A stretch of 64,000 nucleotides of DNA from Catillopecten margaritatus gill symbiont (GTDB taxonomy: Bacteria > Pseudomonadota > Gammaproteobacteria > PS1 > Pseudothioglobaceae), in contig CP138327.1 in the NCBI GenBank assembly GCA_037956075.1, positions 682,001 to 746,000 of the forward strand, given 5' to 3'. A program made the translations under genes and the position numbers. This document shows, in pieces, positions 34,570-45,002 of this stretch (positions are counted from its first letter, which is position 1; each line of letters starts with the position of its first letter). The notes beneath the pieces were generated by a model that was given only the letters and a program-made list of their open reading frames with translations, was not told where the DNA came from and did no database searches.

Positions 34570-36933
34570 TTATCTTTGTATTGCTAAAAATTTATTTTTC
34601 ATCAAGGTTAACACTTCATCAACTTTAGCATTAACCTCATCGTCACTTAAAGTTGTTTCAAGTGATTGATAAGTTAAGTTAAAAGCGACACTCTTTTTAC
34701 CCGCTTCAATATTTTCACCTGCATATAGGTCAAATAAATTCACGGCAACGAAATTAGGTTGTTTTAACGCCTCAATACTATTTATCAAGTCAGCGACAGG
34801 GATTGAGTTATCCAATGTTAATGCAATATCGCGTTGAACCTGCTGATATTGAGAGAATGCAGTATATTTGGCAATTTTACCTGTTGTTACAGCTGTTAAA
34901 TCAATTTCAAATAAATAACACTTAGGCAGTGACAATTCTTTTGCAACATTTGGCGATAAAGCACCAATCCAGCCGACTTGCTCGCCATCTAAAATAATTG
35001 TTGCTGTTTGTCCCTTTTGCAAAGCAGGATGTTCACCTGCTCCAAAAGTAAATTTAGCCCCTGTTAATTCAAGCAAAGATTCTAAATCTGCCTTAGCGTC
35101 AAAAAAATCTACTGGCGTTGATTCGTCTGACCATTGTGCGTCAAAACGATTACCAGTAACGATACCCGCTAATTTATTGGATTGTTTACTGGCTTCAACG
35201 CCTGCAAAACACAGACCAACTTCAAAAAACCTAGCGTTCGTATGTCCGCGTCTTTGATTGGATTCAACTGTCTGCAGTAGCCCTGCCCACAGTGATGAAC
35301 GCATGGTGGAAAGTTCTGCTGAAATTGGATTAGATAGAGTGATTTTATTGGCACTGGCATCGATTAAATTGTGATACTTTTCCGAAATAAAACTATAAGT
35401 AATTACTTCTTGATAACCACGCGCCACCAAAGATTGCATAATATCGTATTTATCAATTTGTGCCTCTGCCACCACATTAATATTCGCATCCAGCGATAAT
35501 TTCTGCACAGGCAGTTTGTCGTAACCATACAACCTTGCTAATTCTTCAATCAAATCAGCAGGAATACGAATGTCAAACCTAAAACTCGGGGGAATAATAT
35601 GCCACGAGTTATCAGTTCGTTCACTAATCTTAAAACCCAAACTTTGAAACTTTTCAGTAATCCACTGACTGTCCAATTCAAAACCTAAGATTTTTTGAAT
35701 TTTTTCTTGGGTAATGCTAATCACTGGCAATTTTGGTAAATCAGAGGCACTCACACAAGCATTAACAGCACTCGCTTGTCCGCCACAAATGTCAATAATC
35801 AGTTGTGTGGCTCTGTCCATTGCTACTTCAGTAATGTCAAAATCCACACCTCGCTCAAAACGCAATGAAGACTCTGTATGTAGCCCATAATTTCTTGCCT
35901 TACCTGCGATAGACACTGGCTCAAAAAAGGCACTTTCTAACAAAATATCCGTTGTATTTGTTTGCGTTGAAGCATCTAATCCACCCATCACACCTGCAAT
36001 CGCAAGCACTGTATTGTCATCAGAAATCACCAAAGTATCGTCTTTTAGTTCGACTGTGGTTTCATTTAATAATTCAATTGTTTCACCTATTTTAGCGTTT
36101 CTAACCTTAATTTCGCCGTTGATTTTAGTCGCATCAAAAGCGTGCATCGGCTGACCTAATTCCATTAATACAAAATTAGTAATATCGACGACTGGCGAAT
36201 GTAAAGACTGCCCAGAACGAGTGAGTTTATCTGCTATCCATTGCGGAGTTTTAACCGTATTATCAATGCCTGAAATGCTTCTGGTTAAGTATTTAGGGCA
36301 AGACGCTGCATTGCTAACGCTAGTAGTAATACTGGACACACCTCGTGAAGTCACTGTAAAAGTTGGCATTTCAAAATCTATCAAATAATTTGCACTGACC
36401 TCACGCGCCACACCTAAAACTGAGAAGCAATCACCACGATTTGGGGTGATGTCTAATTCAATAATATTATCGTCTAAATCTAAATATTCTCTGATGTCTT
36501 GTCCAATCGGTGCCTCTGCATTTAACTCGCTAATACCTTCTGAACCATCAGACATACCAAGTTCAGATCCTGAACAAATCATACCTAAAGATTCAACGCC
36601 TCGCAGTTTGGCTTTTTTGATTTTTAAACCATTTGGCAAGACGGCACCAACCAAAGCAACAATGACTTTTAAATCGGCGCGAATATTTTTAGCACCACAG
36701 ATGATTTGTAAGTTTTCGCCCGTGCCAACATCAACCTGGCAAAGGTTAAGTTTATCCGCATCAGGATGCTTTTCACAAGAAACAACATGCCCAACCACCA
36801 CTTGTTCAAAATGCGGGGCAACGGGGGCAATGCCGTCCACTTCTAAGCCTGCCATTGTCAGTTGCTCAGCTAAAGCCTCATCGCTAACCTTTGGGTTAAT
36901 CCATTCACGCAACCATGATGTTGAAATATTCAT
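34570..36933 (-). CDS. pheT: Phenylalanyl-tRNA synthetase beta subunit
   Basis: 787 residues, normal length. Forms an alpha2-beta2 enzyme with PheS. Domains in order: N-terminal EMAP-like tRNA-binding domain (VVGHVVSCEKHPDADKLNLC near residue 45), B3/B4 editing domain (TPNRGDCFSVLGVARE near 158), B5, the inactive catalytic-like core (SFISEKYHN region) and the C-terminal ferredoxin-fold anticodon-binding domain (FSQYQQVQRDIAL). It is 1 bp from pheS. Confidence 0.96.
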   Translation of the reverse strand: MNISTSWLREWINPKVSDEALAEQLTMAGLEVDGIAPVAPHFEQVVVGHVVSCEKHPDADKLNLCQVDVGTGENLQIICGAKNIRADLKVIVALVGAVLPNGLKIKKAKLRGVESLGMICSGSELGMSDGSEGISELNAEAPIGQDIREYLDLDDNIIELDITPNRGDCFSVLGVAREVSANYLIDFEMPTFTVTSRGVSSITTSVSNAASCPKYLTRSISGIDNTVKTPQWIADKLTRSGQSLHSPVVDITNFVLMELGQPMHAFDATKINGEIKVRNAKIGETIELLNETTVELKDDTLVISDDNTVLAIAGVMGGLDASTQTNTTDILLESAFFEPVSIAGKARNYGLHTESSLRFERGVDFDITEVAMDRATQLIIDICGGQASAVNACVSASDLPKLPVISITQEKIQKILGFELDSQWITEKFQSLGFKISERTDNSWHIIPPSFRFDIRIPADLIEELARLYGYDKLPVQKLSLDANINVVAEAQIDKYDIMQSLVARGYQEVITYSFISEKYHNLIDASANKITLSNPISAELSTMRSSLWAGLLQTVESNQRRGHTNARFFEVGLCFAGVEASKQSNKLAGIVTGNRFDAQWSDESTPVDFFDAKADLESLLELTGAKFTFGAGEHPALQKGQTATIILDGEQVGWIGALSPNVAKELSLPKCYLFEIDLTAVTTGKIAKYTAFSQYQQVQRDIALTLDNSIPVADLINSIEALKQPNFVAVNLFDLYAGENIEAGKKSVAFNLTYQSLETTLSDDEVNAKVDEVLTLMKNKFLAIQR

Positions 36934-36934
36934 A

Positions 36935-37954
<1,020 letters not shown>

Positions 37955-38314
37955 CTACTTGCTTAAAGCTGCTTTTGCTTGCTGCGCAATCTGTGCGAAC
38001 GCCACCTTATCAAAAATCGCAATGTCTGATAAAACTTTACGGTCAATTTCAATACCTGCTTTGTTCAAACCGTCAATCATTCTTGAATAACTCAAGCCAT
38101 TGTTGCGCGCTTCAGCATTGATACGAACAATCCAAAGTCTGCGAAACTGACGACGCTTTTGGCGACGGTCACGATACGCATATTGACCTGCTTTGATTAC
38201 CGCTTGCTTAGCAACGCGATAGACTTTTGATCTCGCGCCGTAATAGCCTTTGGCTTTCTTTAAAATTTTCTTGTGTTTTGCGTGCGCTTGCACACCTCTT
38301 GATACTCTTGCCAT
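37955..38314 (-). CDS. rplT: 50S ribosomal protein L20
   Basis: 119 residues, very basic. The sequence [20 protein letters not shown] and [17 protein letters not shown] are diagnostic. L20 is an early-assembly 23S rRNA-binding protein and, in E. coli, represses rpmI-rplT translation by binding the mRNA. It is the third gene of the infC-rpmI-rplT unit. Confidence 0.97.
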   Translation of the reverse strand: MARVSRGVQAHAKHKKILKKAKGYYGARSKVYRVAKQAVIKAGQYAYRDRRQKRRQFRRLWIVRINAEARNNGLSYSRMIDGLNKAGIEIDRKVLSDIAIFDKVAFAQIAQQAKAALSK

Positions 38315-38333
38315 TTTCTTATACTCCTATTAA

Positions 38334-38531
38334 TTAACTATACGGTAACATTTTACGAACCATCGGTACATCGACTTTCTCAACCATGTCCGGTGAACGC
38401 AAGCTACGCTTTCTAGAAGTACTCTTCTTGGTCAAAATATGACGCAAATGGGAGTGTTTACATTTATAACCACCACTGGCAGTCTTTTTAAAGCGCTTTG
38501 CAGCGCCTCTATTGGTTTTCATCTTCGGCAT
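38334..38531 (-). CDS. rpmI: 50S ribosomal protein L35
   Basis: 65 residues starting [20 protein letters not shown]. An in-frame start 20 codons upstream is rejected because AAGGAG (38538-38543) sits at the correct distance for this ATG and the family begins here. The basic sequence ending [12 protein letters not shown] is typical of L35. Confidence 0.97.
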   Translation of the reverse strand: MPKMKTNRGAAKRFKKTASGGYKCKHSHLRHILTKKSTSRKRSLRSPDMVEKVDVPMVRKMLPYS

Positions 38532-38608
38532 AATTTTCTCCTTGTCCTTTTGGACATATAAGTTACTTCTTAACGAGTAACGATTAAACAACTTAAAGTA
38601 AGTTTTCC

Positions 38609-39133
38609 TTACTTCTTCTTCGATTTGGGGGCCAGCATCATGCCTAGCTGGCGACCCTCCATCTTTGCCTTTTGTTCTACATTGGCAAATTCTTCTGTAT
38701 CTTTCTCAATTCTATCCAGCATTTCCATACCTAATTCTTTGTGCTGCATTTCACGCCCACGGAACCAGATACTGACTTTTACTTTATCACCATTATCCAA
38801 AAACTTAACCACATTTCTCATTTTAATCTGGTAATCACCTTCTTCAGTACCTGGGCGATATTTAATAGTTTTAACGGTATTTTTCTTTTGTTTCTTTTTT
38901 TGGTCGCTCAGTTGCTTCTTTTGCTCATACCGATACTTGCCAAAATCCATCACCTTGCAAACAGGAGGTTCAGCATTCGGCGACACTTCTACTAAGTCAA
39001 GCTTAGCTTCCACTGCCATTTTCATTGCCTCAGATAGTTTTAACACCCCTGCCTGACCACCTTTGCTATCAATAACACGCACTTCTGGCGCTTTAATATA
39101 ATTATTGATGCGTATTCTGTTTGGTTTTTTAAT
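38609..39133 (-). CDS. infC: Translation initiation factor IF-3, AUU start
   Basis: 174 residues if translation starts at ATT (39131-39133), giving (M)[24 protein letters not shown] at 39082 is in frame but would remove the conserved N-terminal strand. An AGAGGAA ribosome site lies just upstream, overlapping the thrS stop. infC is the classic gene with an AUU start, through which IF-3 represses its own translation. Further motifs: [17 protein letters not shown] type segment and the C-terminal domain with [17 protein letters not shown]. Confidence 0.93.
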   Translation of the reverse strand: MKKPNRIRINNYIKAPEVRVIDSKGGQAGVLKLSEAMKMAVEAKLDLVEVSPNAEPPVCKVMDFGKYRYEQKKQLSDQKKKQKKNTVKTIKYRPGTEEGDYQIKMRNVVKFLDNGDKVKVSIWFRGREMQHKELGMEMLDRIEKDTEEFANVEQKAKMEGRQLGMMLAPKSKKK

Positions 39134-39135
39134 AA

Positions 39136-41028
39136 TTATTCCTCTGTTACTAAGTTAACAAACGCCTCAATGGACATCGACCCAAGGTCATCACCACCGC
39201 GTTTGCGTACTGAAATCTCGTTATTTTCCACTTCTTTATCACCGACCACCAATAAATATGGAAATCTTTGCATGGAATGCTCGCGTATTTTAAAGCCTAT
39301 CTTCTCATTACGCAAGTCCGAAATCACTCTAAACCCTTGTTTTTTTAATTTTTTCTCAATTTCAACGACAAAACCCGCCTGTTTTTCAGAAATATTCAAA
39401 ATAACTGCTTGAATCGGTGCCAACCAAGCAGGGAATGCCCCTTCATAATGCTCAATCAAAATACCCACAAAACGCTCTAACGAACCAACAATGGCACGGT
39501 GCAACATTACTGGCGTTTGCTTCGAGCCATCTTCGGCAATAAATGACGCATCTAATCGCTCAGGCATTGAGAAATCAACCTGCAAAGTGCCACATTGCCA
39601 CTCCCTGTCCAAACAATCTTTCAGCACAAATTCAATCTTAGGCCCGTAAAACGCCCCTTCGCCCTCTTGTAAATCCCATTGAATGCCTTTAGCGTCCAGC
39701 GCTTCTGCAAGTGCCGCCTCCGCCTTATCCCAAACTTCATCAGAACCCACCCGCTTTTCAGGGCGAGTAGAAAGTTTCAAGGCAACATTTTCAAAACCAA
39801 AATGCTCGTAAACTTTAAAAGTCAAATCAATAAACGCCGACACTTCCTCTTGAATTTGCTCGCTACTACAAAAAATATGCCCATCGTCCTGCACAAAATT
39901 ACGCACCCGCATAATCCCGTGCAGCGTGCCAGACGGCTCATTACGATGACAAGAACCAAACTCAGCAAGTCGCAACGGCAAATCACGATACGATTTGAGA
40001 CCTTGGTTAAAAATCTGAATATGTGCAGGGCAATTCATCGGCTTCACCGCATAATCACGATTCTCACTATTGGTAGTAAACATCGCATCGCCAAACTTAT
40101 CCCAATGCCCCGATTTCTCCCACAACGACCTATCAATCAATTGTGGTGTATGCACTTCCTTATAATCATTATCTCGAAAAACGCCACGCATATATTGCTC
40201 AACAATTTGATACAAAGTCCAGCCTTTCTCATGCCAAAACACCATTCCTGGTGCCTCTTCTTGCATATGGAATAAATCCTGAGTCTTGCCGATTTTGCGA
40301 TGGTCGCGCTTCTCCGCCTCTTCCAATCGATGCAAATGCGCCGCCAAATCCTCTTTATTCGCCCACGCCGTGCCATACACGCGTTGCAACATCTCATTAT
40401 TAGAATCACCACGCCAATACGCGCCTGCCAATTTCATCAATTTAAAAGCCTTGAGTTTTGCCGTGCTCGGCACATGTGGCCCACGACATAAATCAATGAA
40501 ATCACCTTGTTTGTAAAGCGATAACGACTGTTCAGCAGGAATAGACTCAATAATTTCCGCCTTATAATGCTCGCCTTTTTCCTTAAAAAACGCCACCGCC
40601 TCATCACGAGACATTTCACTGCGTTCAATTTTCAGATTTTGCTTAACAAGCTTGTTCATATTTTTCTCAATCTTGGCTAAATCCCCCTCTGAAAACCCAT
40701 CCTTATAAGCAAAATCATAAAAGAACCCATTATCAATCACCGGTCCAATCGTTACCTGTGCACTCGGATAAAGCATTTGTGTTGCCTGCGCCAAAAGATG
40801 CGCTGTCGAATGACGAATCACCTCCAACCCCTCTTCATCCTTATCCGTAACAATCGACAAAGCACTGTCCGCCTCAATCACATACGACGCATCCACCAGC
40901 TCATTATTCACCCTACCCGCCAGCGTCGCCTTCGCCAACCCTGACCCAATCGACTTAGCCACCTCAAAGACGCTAACCGCTTGGTCAAAAGATTTTTCAG
41001 TTCCGTCAGGTAAAGTAATTATCGGCAT
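39136..41028 (-). CDS. thrS: Threonyl-tRNA synthetase
   Basis: 630 residues, class II. Domains: N-terminal TGS ([20 protein letters not shown]), editing domain with [11 protein letters not shown] near residue 72 and the cysteine-containing [11 protein letters not shown] near 180, catalytic core with the zinc ligands (NCPAHIQIF near 334 and [16 protein letters not shown] near 362) and a C-terminal anticodon domain. Its stop is 2 bp from the infC AUU codon, so the thrS end contains the infC ribosome site. Confidence 0.97.
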   Translation of the reverse strand: MPIITLPDGTEKSFDQAVSVFEVAKSIGSGLAKATLAGRVNNELVDASYVIEADSALSIVTDKDEEGLEVIRHSTAHLLAQATQMLYPSAQVTIGPVIDNGFFYDFAYKDGFSEGDLAKIEKNMNKLVKQNLKIERSEMSRDEAVAFFKEKGEHYKAEIIESIPAEQSLSLYKQGDFIDLCRGPHVPSTAKLKAFKLMKLAGAYWRGDSNNEMLQRVYGTAWANKEDLAAHLHRLEEAEKRDHRKIGKTQDLFHMQEEAPGMVFWHEKGWTLYQIVEQYMRGVFRDNDYKEVHTPQLIDRSLWEKSGHWDKFGDAMFTTNSENRDYAVKPMNCPAHIQIFNQGLKSYRDLPLRLAEFGSCHRNEPSGTLHGIMRVRNFVQDDGHIFCSSEQIQEEVSAFIDLTFKVYEHFGFENVALKLSTRPEKRVGSDEVWDKAEAALAEALDAKGIQWDLQEGEGAFYGPKIEFVLKDCLDREWQCGTLQVDFSMPERLDASFIAEDGSKQTPVMLHRAIVGSLERFVGILIEHYEGAFPAWLAPIQAVILNISEKQAGFVVEIEKKLKKQGFRVISDLRNEKIGFKIREHSMQRFPYLLVVGDKEVENNEISVRKRGGDDLGSMSIEAFVNLVTEE

Positions 41029-41129
41029 AAGAGAATTTTGGAAAAAATTAAAAGGAGATATTTTACCTTATTTATTAATATCTATGGCTTGCTGTATGTA
41101 GCCTTTAAATCCAATTTACAATTGGTTAT

Positions 41130-42248
41130 TCAAGCGGCTATCCGTTCAATTCCCCACCAAATACCTATCAAAGAAATCAGTATTGAGGCTGGTATCACGG
41201 CTAATTTTCGATAATCCAATTTCAGTGTACGAATGATTAACAGCGCTGATATTACGCTCAATACAATCGTTATCTGTGCCAATTCTACGCCTACATTAAA
41301 ACCAATCAAAGTGGTGGAAAAATTGTCATTGGTCATTTTAAAAGATTGTAACATTGTGGCAAAACCGAGCCCGTGAATCAAACCGAAGAAAAATACGAGG
41401 ATGCTTTTACGAGTTATTGATTGGTTTAAAAATAGATTTTCAATGGCAATATAGGCTATCGAAAATGCAATCAATGGCTCGATAATACGGGGTGATATTT
41501 CTACCACACCCCACATCGCCAAACCCAATGTTAGTGTGTGGGCAAGGGTAAAGGTTGTTACTAGCAATAATAATTTTCGCCATAAAAGTGATGATAAAGC
41601 CATCCCAATAATAAATAAAATATGATCCCAACCTTGCGGAATCACATGGTCAAAACCGATGGCAATAAATTGAGTTAAGCGTTGCATTTTACTCACAGGC
41701 TCGGGGTGATTAATGTCAATTGTGCCACTCGGTTTGCCGTTGCGAAGCCATTGCCACGGACTCCAATTGTACTCGTCTTTTTTGAAGATTTGATAACGCA
41801 ATGCACTGTCGCCTGAAGTTTTATCGTATTGCCATACCAAGGTTTTTGGCCATTTACTGAGTTGTGTTGTGTAAGTTAATACGGTTTTTCTGGGGCGTTT
41901 TTTATAGCCGATAATGTCAATGAATGCTTTTTCTAAATGTAGTGCTTGTGTTTGTTGATTAATAGTCAGTTGTAGTTTTTGCAGGAATTGCGCTTCAAAG
42001 TCTTTAAATTGTTGACGCAATGCTTTCGGTGTTAATGCACGCAATTCGTCATACTCAGTTGAATTAGGTGCGTCGGTGGTTTTTTTGTATTGCGTGCCGA
42101 TGCCCGTCATCATCGCCTCAAGGCTTAAATCAATGACGACTTCAACTTTTTTATCGGGATAAATTGAGATTTCGACTAAAGCGGGTTTGACGACATCGGC
42201 AATGGATGTACTGACTAACAGCCAAAATAAAGCGAAAAACTTAAACAT
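41130..42248 (-). CDS. HupE/UreJ-family membrane protein with large N-terminal domain
   Basis: 372 residues. A signal-like leader is followed by about 180 residues of predicted periplasmic sequence, then six or so membrane helices (about 205-370) of the HupE/UreJ_2 family. Histidines occur in FDHVIPQGWDHILF, TLAHTLTLGL and LIHGLGFA, which in HupE relatives are thought to contact metal ions (nickel or cobalt). It follows the DUF4395 gene, with start and stop adjacent, downstream of soxB. A role in metal supply for the sulfur pathway is only inference. Confidence 0.78.
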   Translation of the reverse strand: MFKFFALFWLLVSTSIADVVKPALVEISIYPDKKVEVVIDLSLEAMMTGIGTQYKKTTDAPNSTEYDELRALTPKALRQQFKDFEAQFLQKLQLTINQQTQALHLEKAFIDIIGYKKRPRKTVLTYTTQLSKWPKTLVWQYDKTSGDSALRYQIFKKDEYNWSPWQWLRNGKPSGTIDINHPEPVSKMQRLTQFIAIGFDHVIPQGWDHILFIIGMALSSLLWRKLLLLVTTFTLAHTLTLGLAMWGVVEISPRIIEPLIAFSIAYIAIENLFLNQSITRKSILVFFFGLIHGLGFATMLQSFKMTNDNFSTTLIGFNVGVELAQITIVLSVISALLIIRTLKLDYRKLAVIPASILISLIGIWWGIERIAA

Positions 42249-42992
42249 TTACTTGGATTTTTTGTCTAATTTCTCTTGTTTTTTGCGTTTAATTTCATCC
42301 CAATCAATATTTTCACAAGCATCACAATGACGATTAACAATACCGATTTTGACCAATAGTGCATACACTTTACAGCCTACACAATAGCCCACAATCGCCT
42401 CTAACCACATAAACAATAAACACAATGCCACCAAACTCAACGCCAACTCAGTCGGTACATAATTAACATCCACAGGAATGCTGGTACCTAACAAACTATT
42501 AATCCACGAGGCAATTGCATCGGGATTAAAAAACACGATACAGACAGCGATAAAACTTGCCCCCATTAGCCATGCACAGCGTTTAAGTCCAATCGGCTTC
42601 CATTCAGGTTTTCCGCCCATAGTCAAAAAACTGGCAAGTAAAATCGTTGGTGAAAAACGCACACCGATGATGGACATACCTAACAACATTTCAATCAATG
42701 CATAGACCAATAATTTGGTTTGAAAAGAATATTCAAATACCCGTTTTGTCGCCTCAACAGCATAAAGCGTACGGTCATCCATATCCATTTCATAGGTATC
42801 TGTTGCAATCGTTTCAGGTGATACTTCCCAAGTCGGACCATACACCACATTCACAAAAGTGAACACCATATAAATAGGAATAATCAGTAAAATCCCCGCA
42901 CGCACACGCACAGTGGCATCGTTAATTTGAATTTCATCCTCGCCAGTATCACGAAACCACAGGTTTTTAAAGACTTGCAAAAATTTATTCAT
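42249..42992 (-). CDS. DUF4395 membrane protein with two CxxC motifs
   Basis: 247 residues with about five membrane helices. The DUF4395 region covers the centre (VRFSPTILLASFLTMGGKPEW). Toward the C-terminus GYCVGCKVY and NRHCDACENIDWDEI carry two CxxC pairs, which may bind metal or act in thiol exchange; the last 20 residues are lysine rich and cytoplasmic. The gene starts at the last base of soxB and runs directly into the HupE-like gene. DUF4395 proteins often accompany sulfur-oxidation genes; the function is unknown. Confidence 0.78.
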   Translation of the reverse strand: MNKFLQVFKNLWFRDTGEDEIQINDATVRVRAGILLIIPIYMVFTFVNVVYGPTWEVSPETIATDTYEMDMDDRTLYAVEATKRVFEYSFQTKLLVYALIEMLLGMSIIGVRFSPTILLASFLTMGGKPEWKPIGLKRCAWLMGASFIAVCIVFFNPDAIASWINSLLGTSIPVDVNYVPTELALSLVALCLLFMWLEAIVGYCVGCKVYALLVKIGIVNRHCDACENIDWDEIKRKKQEKLDKKSK

Positions 42993-44881
42993 TAAATTAA
43001 TTTTCCTGCATAGCTCTCGATGCCTGGATTATCTTTGACACCTTTGATGGTTGGGTGATTAACTTTGGTCAAATTAAGATGCTTCTGCTTACGCAAATAA
43101 TCCGCTGCCACATCCCACATCAAACGCCCATTACCCACGGAATTTACCTGCGCCCAACCCGATACTTTATAAGATTTATTCGGGTCAACTGCCGTGCCCT
43201 GGTCATCAACGATATTACTGATACGATTGCCCAAAGTTGCCGCTGGGTCAATGGTGTAATCTAAGCCGCCCATACGCACCATATCGCCACCTGACTGCAA
43301 ATAAGGGTCTTGCACGAATAAGTTTTCAGCAATACCTTCAAGAATGTCTTTCAACTGTGCGCCCTTCAACTCGTTCACATAAGTTTCACCATAAGTCATC
43401 GAAGTATTGGTCATCAAATCTTCCATGGTAACATCATGCCCTGCTGGCACCGAAGTCCCCCAACGCACACCTGCCGACATGGCAAAATCTGCATCGTGTT
43501 CTTCACGCAACGAATTTACCAATACCTGATCCCAAGTACCCATAAAGTTACCACGACGATACAGCGTTTGCTCAGTGGTGCAGAGTTTCTCGGTCAAAAT
43601 CGCATCGTAAGTTTTACCCACACGGTCTGGATTGTTGCTCATGGTGCTACTGCGTGCTTCAACCACATTTTTGTCATATTTGGTATTACGCATTTTATTA
43701 ATAAATGACACAACTGCCGCATCTGGCTTGATTAAATTGGTAATAATCGGCAACATTTTATAATTGTAACCCGCCACTTTGTGGTCTTTAATATCTAAAT
43801 CCATCACCCCAATATATTTACCCGAACAGCCTGCATTTGTTACCACTGTCATACCGCCTGCATTTTTAACTTCCACAGGTTTCGGCATACCGTCGTGCGT
43901 ATGTCCACCAAAAATCGCATCAATGCCAACCACTCTCGACGCCATTTTAATGTCCACATCCATACCATTATGCGAAATCACAACCACCGCATCAGGTTTT
44001 TCATTTTCACGAATATCTGCCACTAATTCACTCATTTCATCTTCACGCAAACCAAACGACCAATCTGGGAAAAAGTATTGTTGTGGGTTTGCATTTGAGG
44101 TTCTAGGAAATGCCTGACCAATCACCGCAATACGATGTCCGCCCACATTTTTAATCACATAAGGCTTAAAAGGCAGTGCATCATCTTCGTTATAAAGCCC
44201 ATTACCACCATATTTTTCCGTCATAGCGATATATTCGTCGCCGAGCAAAGCATCTTCCATAATCCGCACATTTTGCCCAAGAAAATCCCCTTTGAAAAAG
44301 CCAATATTTTTAAGCGTTTCTGTTTCTTTATAAGTAAATTCCCAATGTCCTACCATTACATCAACACCGAGCATATTACACGCCTCGACCATATCCGCAC
44401 CCCGAGTCCAAAGTGAGGTGCCTGAGCCTTGCCAAGTGTCGCCACCATCAAGAGTTAAAGTATTTTGCTTGCCGCCTGCACTCTCACGCAACGAGTCTAA
44501 AACGGTTTTAATCTGTCCAAAACCACCCGTCTTGCCGTATTTAGCTGCCAAATCTTCAAAGTTATTATAAGTAAAAGCATAAGCCTCAGGCGACCCTGGT
44601 TTAACCCCAATTTCTTTCAATAATTTATTGCCAACCACATGCGGTAATTCGCCAAAAGTAGGTCCAAATCCTAAATTAACATTCGGCTCACGGAAATAAT
44701 TCGGTAACAAATTACCGTGCGTATCAGTAATGTGCAAAATACGCGCATTACCCGTTTTGGCTACCTCGTACTTATTCTCCTGAGAAGATAATTTATCCGC
44801 ATCATTGCCACAACCACTAATCAAACCTGCCGCCGAACCAGCACCTAATACTTTAATAAATTCTCTGCGTGTTAAAGCCAT
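42992..44881 (-). CDS. soxB: Thiosulfohydrolase SoxB
   Basis: 629 residues, 5'-nucleotidase-like dimanganese enzyme that releases sulfate from the SoxYZ-bound sulfonate during thiosulfate oxidation in the periplasm. A Tat-type leader (TRREFIKVLGAG) precedes a hydrophobic run ending LISGC, a possible lipobox. Metal and active-site motifs: LHITDTHGNLLP near residue 50, LDGGDTWQGSGTSLW near 143, GHWEFTYKE near 178, VISHNGMDVD near 303 and FGGHTHDGM near 323. Other sox genes are not in the window. First gene of a three-gene run. Confidence 0.95.
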   Translation of the reverse strand: MALTRREFIKVLGAGSAAGLISGCGNDADKLSSQENKYEVAKTGNARILHITDTHGNLLPNYFREPNVNLGFGPTFGELPHVVGNKLLKEIGVKPGSPEAYAFTYNNFEDLAAKYGKTGGFGQIKTVLDSLRESAGGKQNTLTLDGGDTWQGSGTSLWTRGADMVEACNMLGVDVMVGHWEFTYKETETLKNIGFFKGDFLGQNVRIMEDALLGDEYIAMTEKYGGNGLYNEDDALPFKPYVIKNVGGHRIAVIGQAFPRTSNANPQQYFFPDWSFGLREDEMSELVADIRENEKPDAVVVISHNGMDVDIKMASRVVGIDAIFGGHTHDGMPKPVEVKNAGGMTVVTNAGCSGKYIGVMDLDIKDHKVAGYNYKMLPIITNLIKPDAAVVSFINKMRNTKYDKNVVEARSSTMSNNPDRVGKTYDAILTEKLCTTEQTLYRRGNFMGTWDQVLVNSLREEHDADFAMSAGVRWGTSVPAGHDVTMEDLMTNTSMTYGETYVNELKGAQLKDILEGIAENLFVQDPYLQSGGDMVRMGGLDYTIDPAATLGNRISNIVDDQGTAVDPNKSYKVSGWAQVNSVGNGRLMWDVAADYLRKQKHLNLTKVNHPTIKGVKDNPGIESYAGKLI

Positions 44882-44989
44882 TGCCCTTCCTCAATAATAA
44901 AAAGACACAATTCTACTGTGTTTAATCTCACAATGCAAAACTATCATTAAATTATAATATTCTTATACTGAAATAGACTTACCTTTCGT

Positions 44990-44995
44990 TATAAT
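44990..44995 (+). promoter_or_regulatory. Likely -10 box of the murE promoter, very close to the start codon
   Basis: A perfect TATAAT ends 7 bp before the murE ATG, so transcription would begin at or next to the start codon. No strong -35 hexamer is seen. No Shine-Dalgarno is present in the 7-bp spacer, which fits a leaderless message. Confidence 0.45.
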
Positions 44996-45002
44996 ACACG
45001 CC

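Noticed and set aside
39679..40275. 198-codon open frame opposite thrS
   Set aside because: Shadow frame; basic, low-information sequence lacking start signals.
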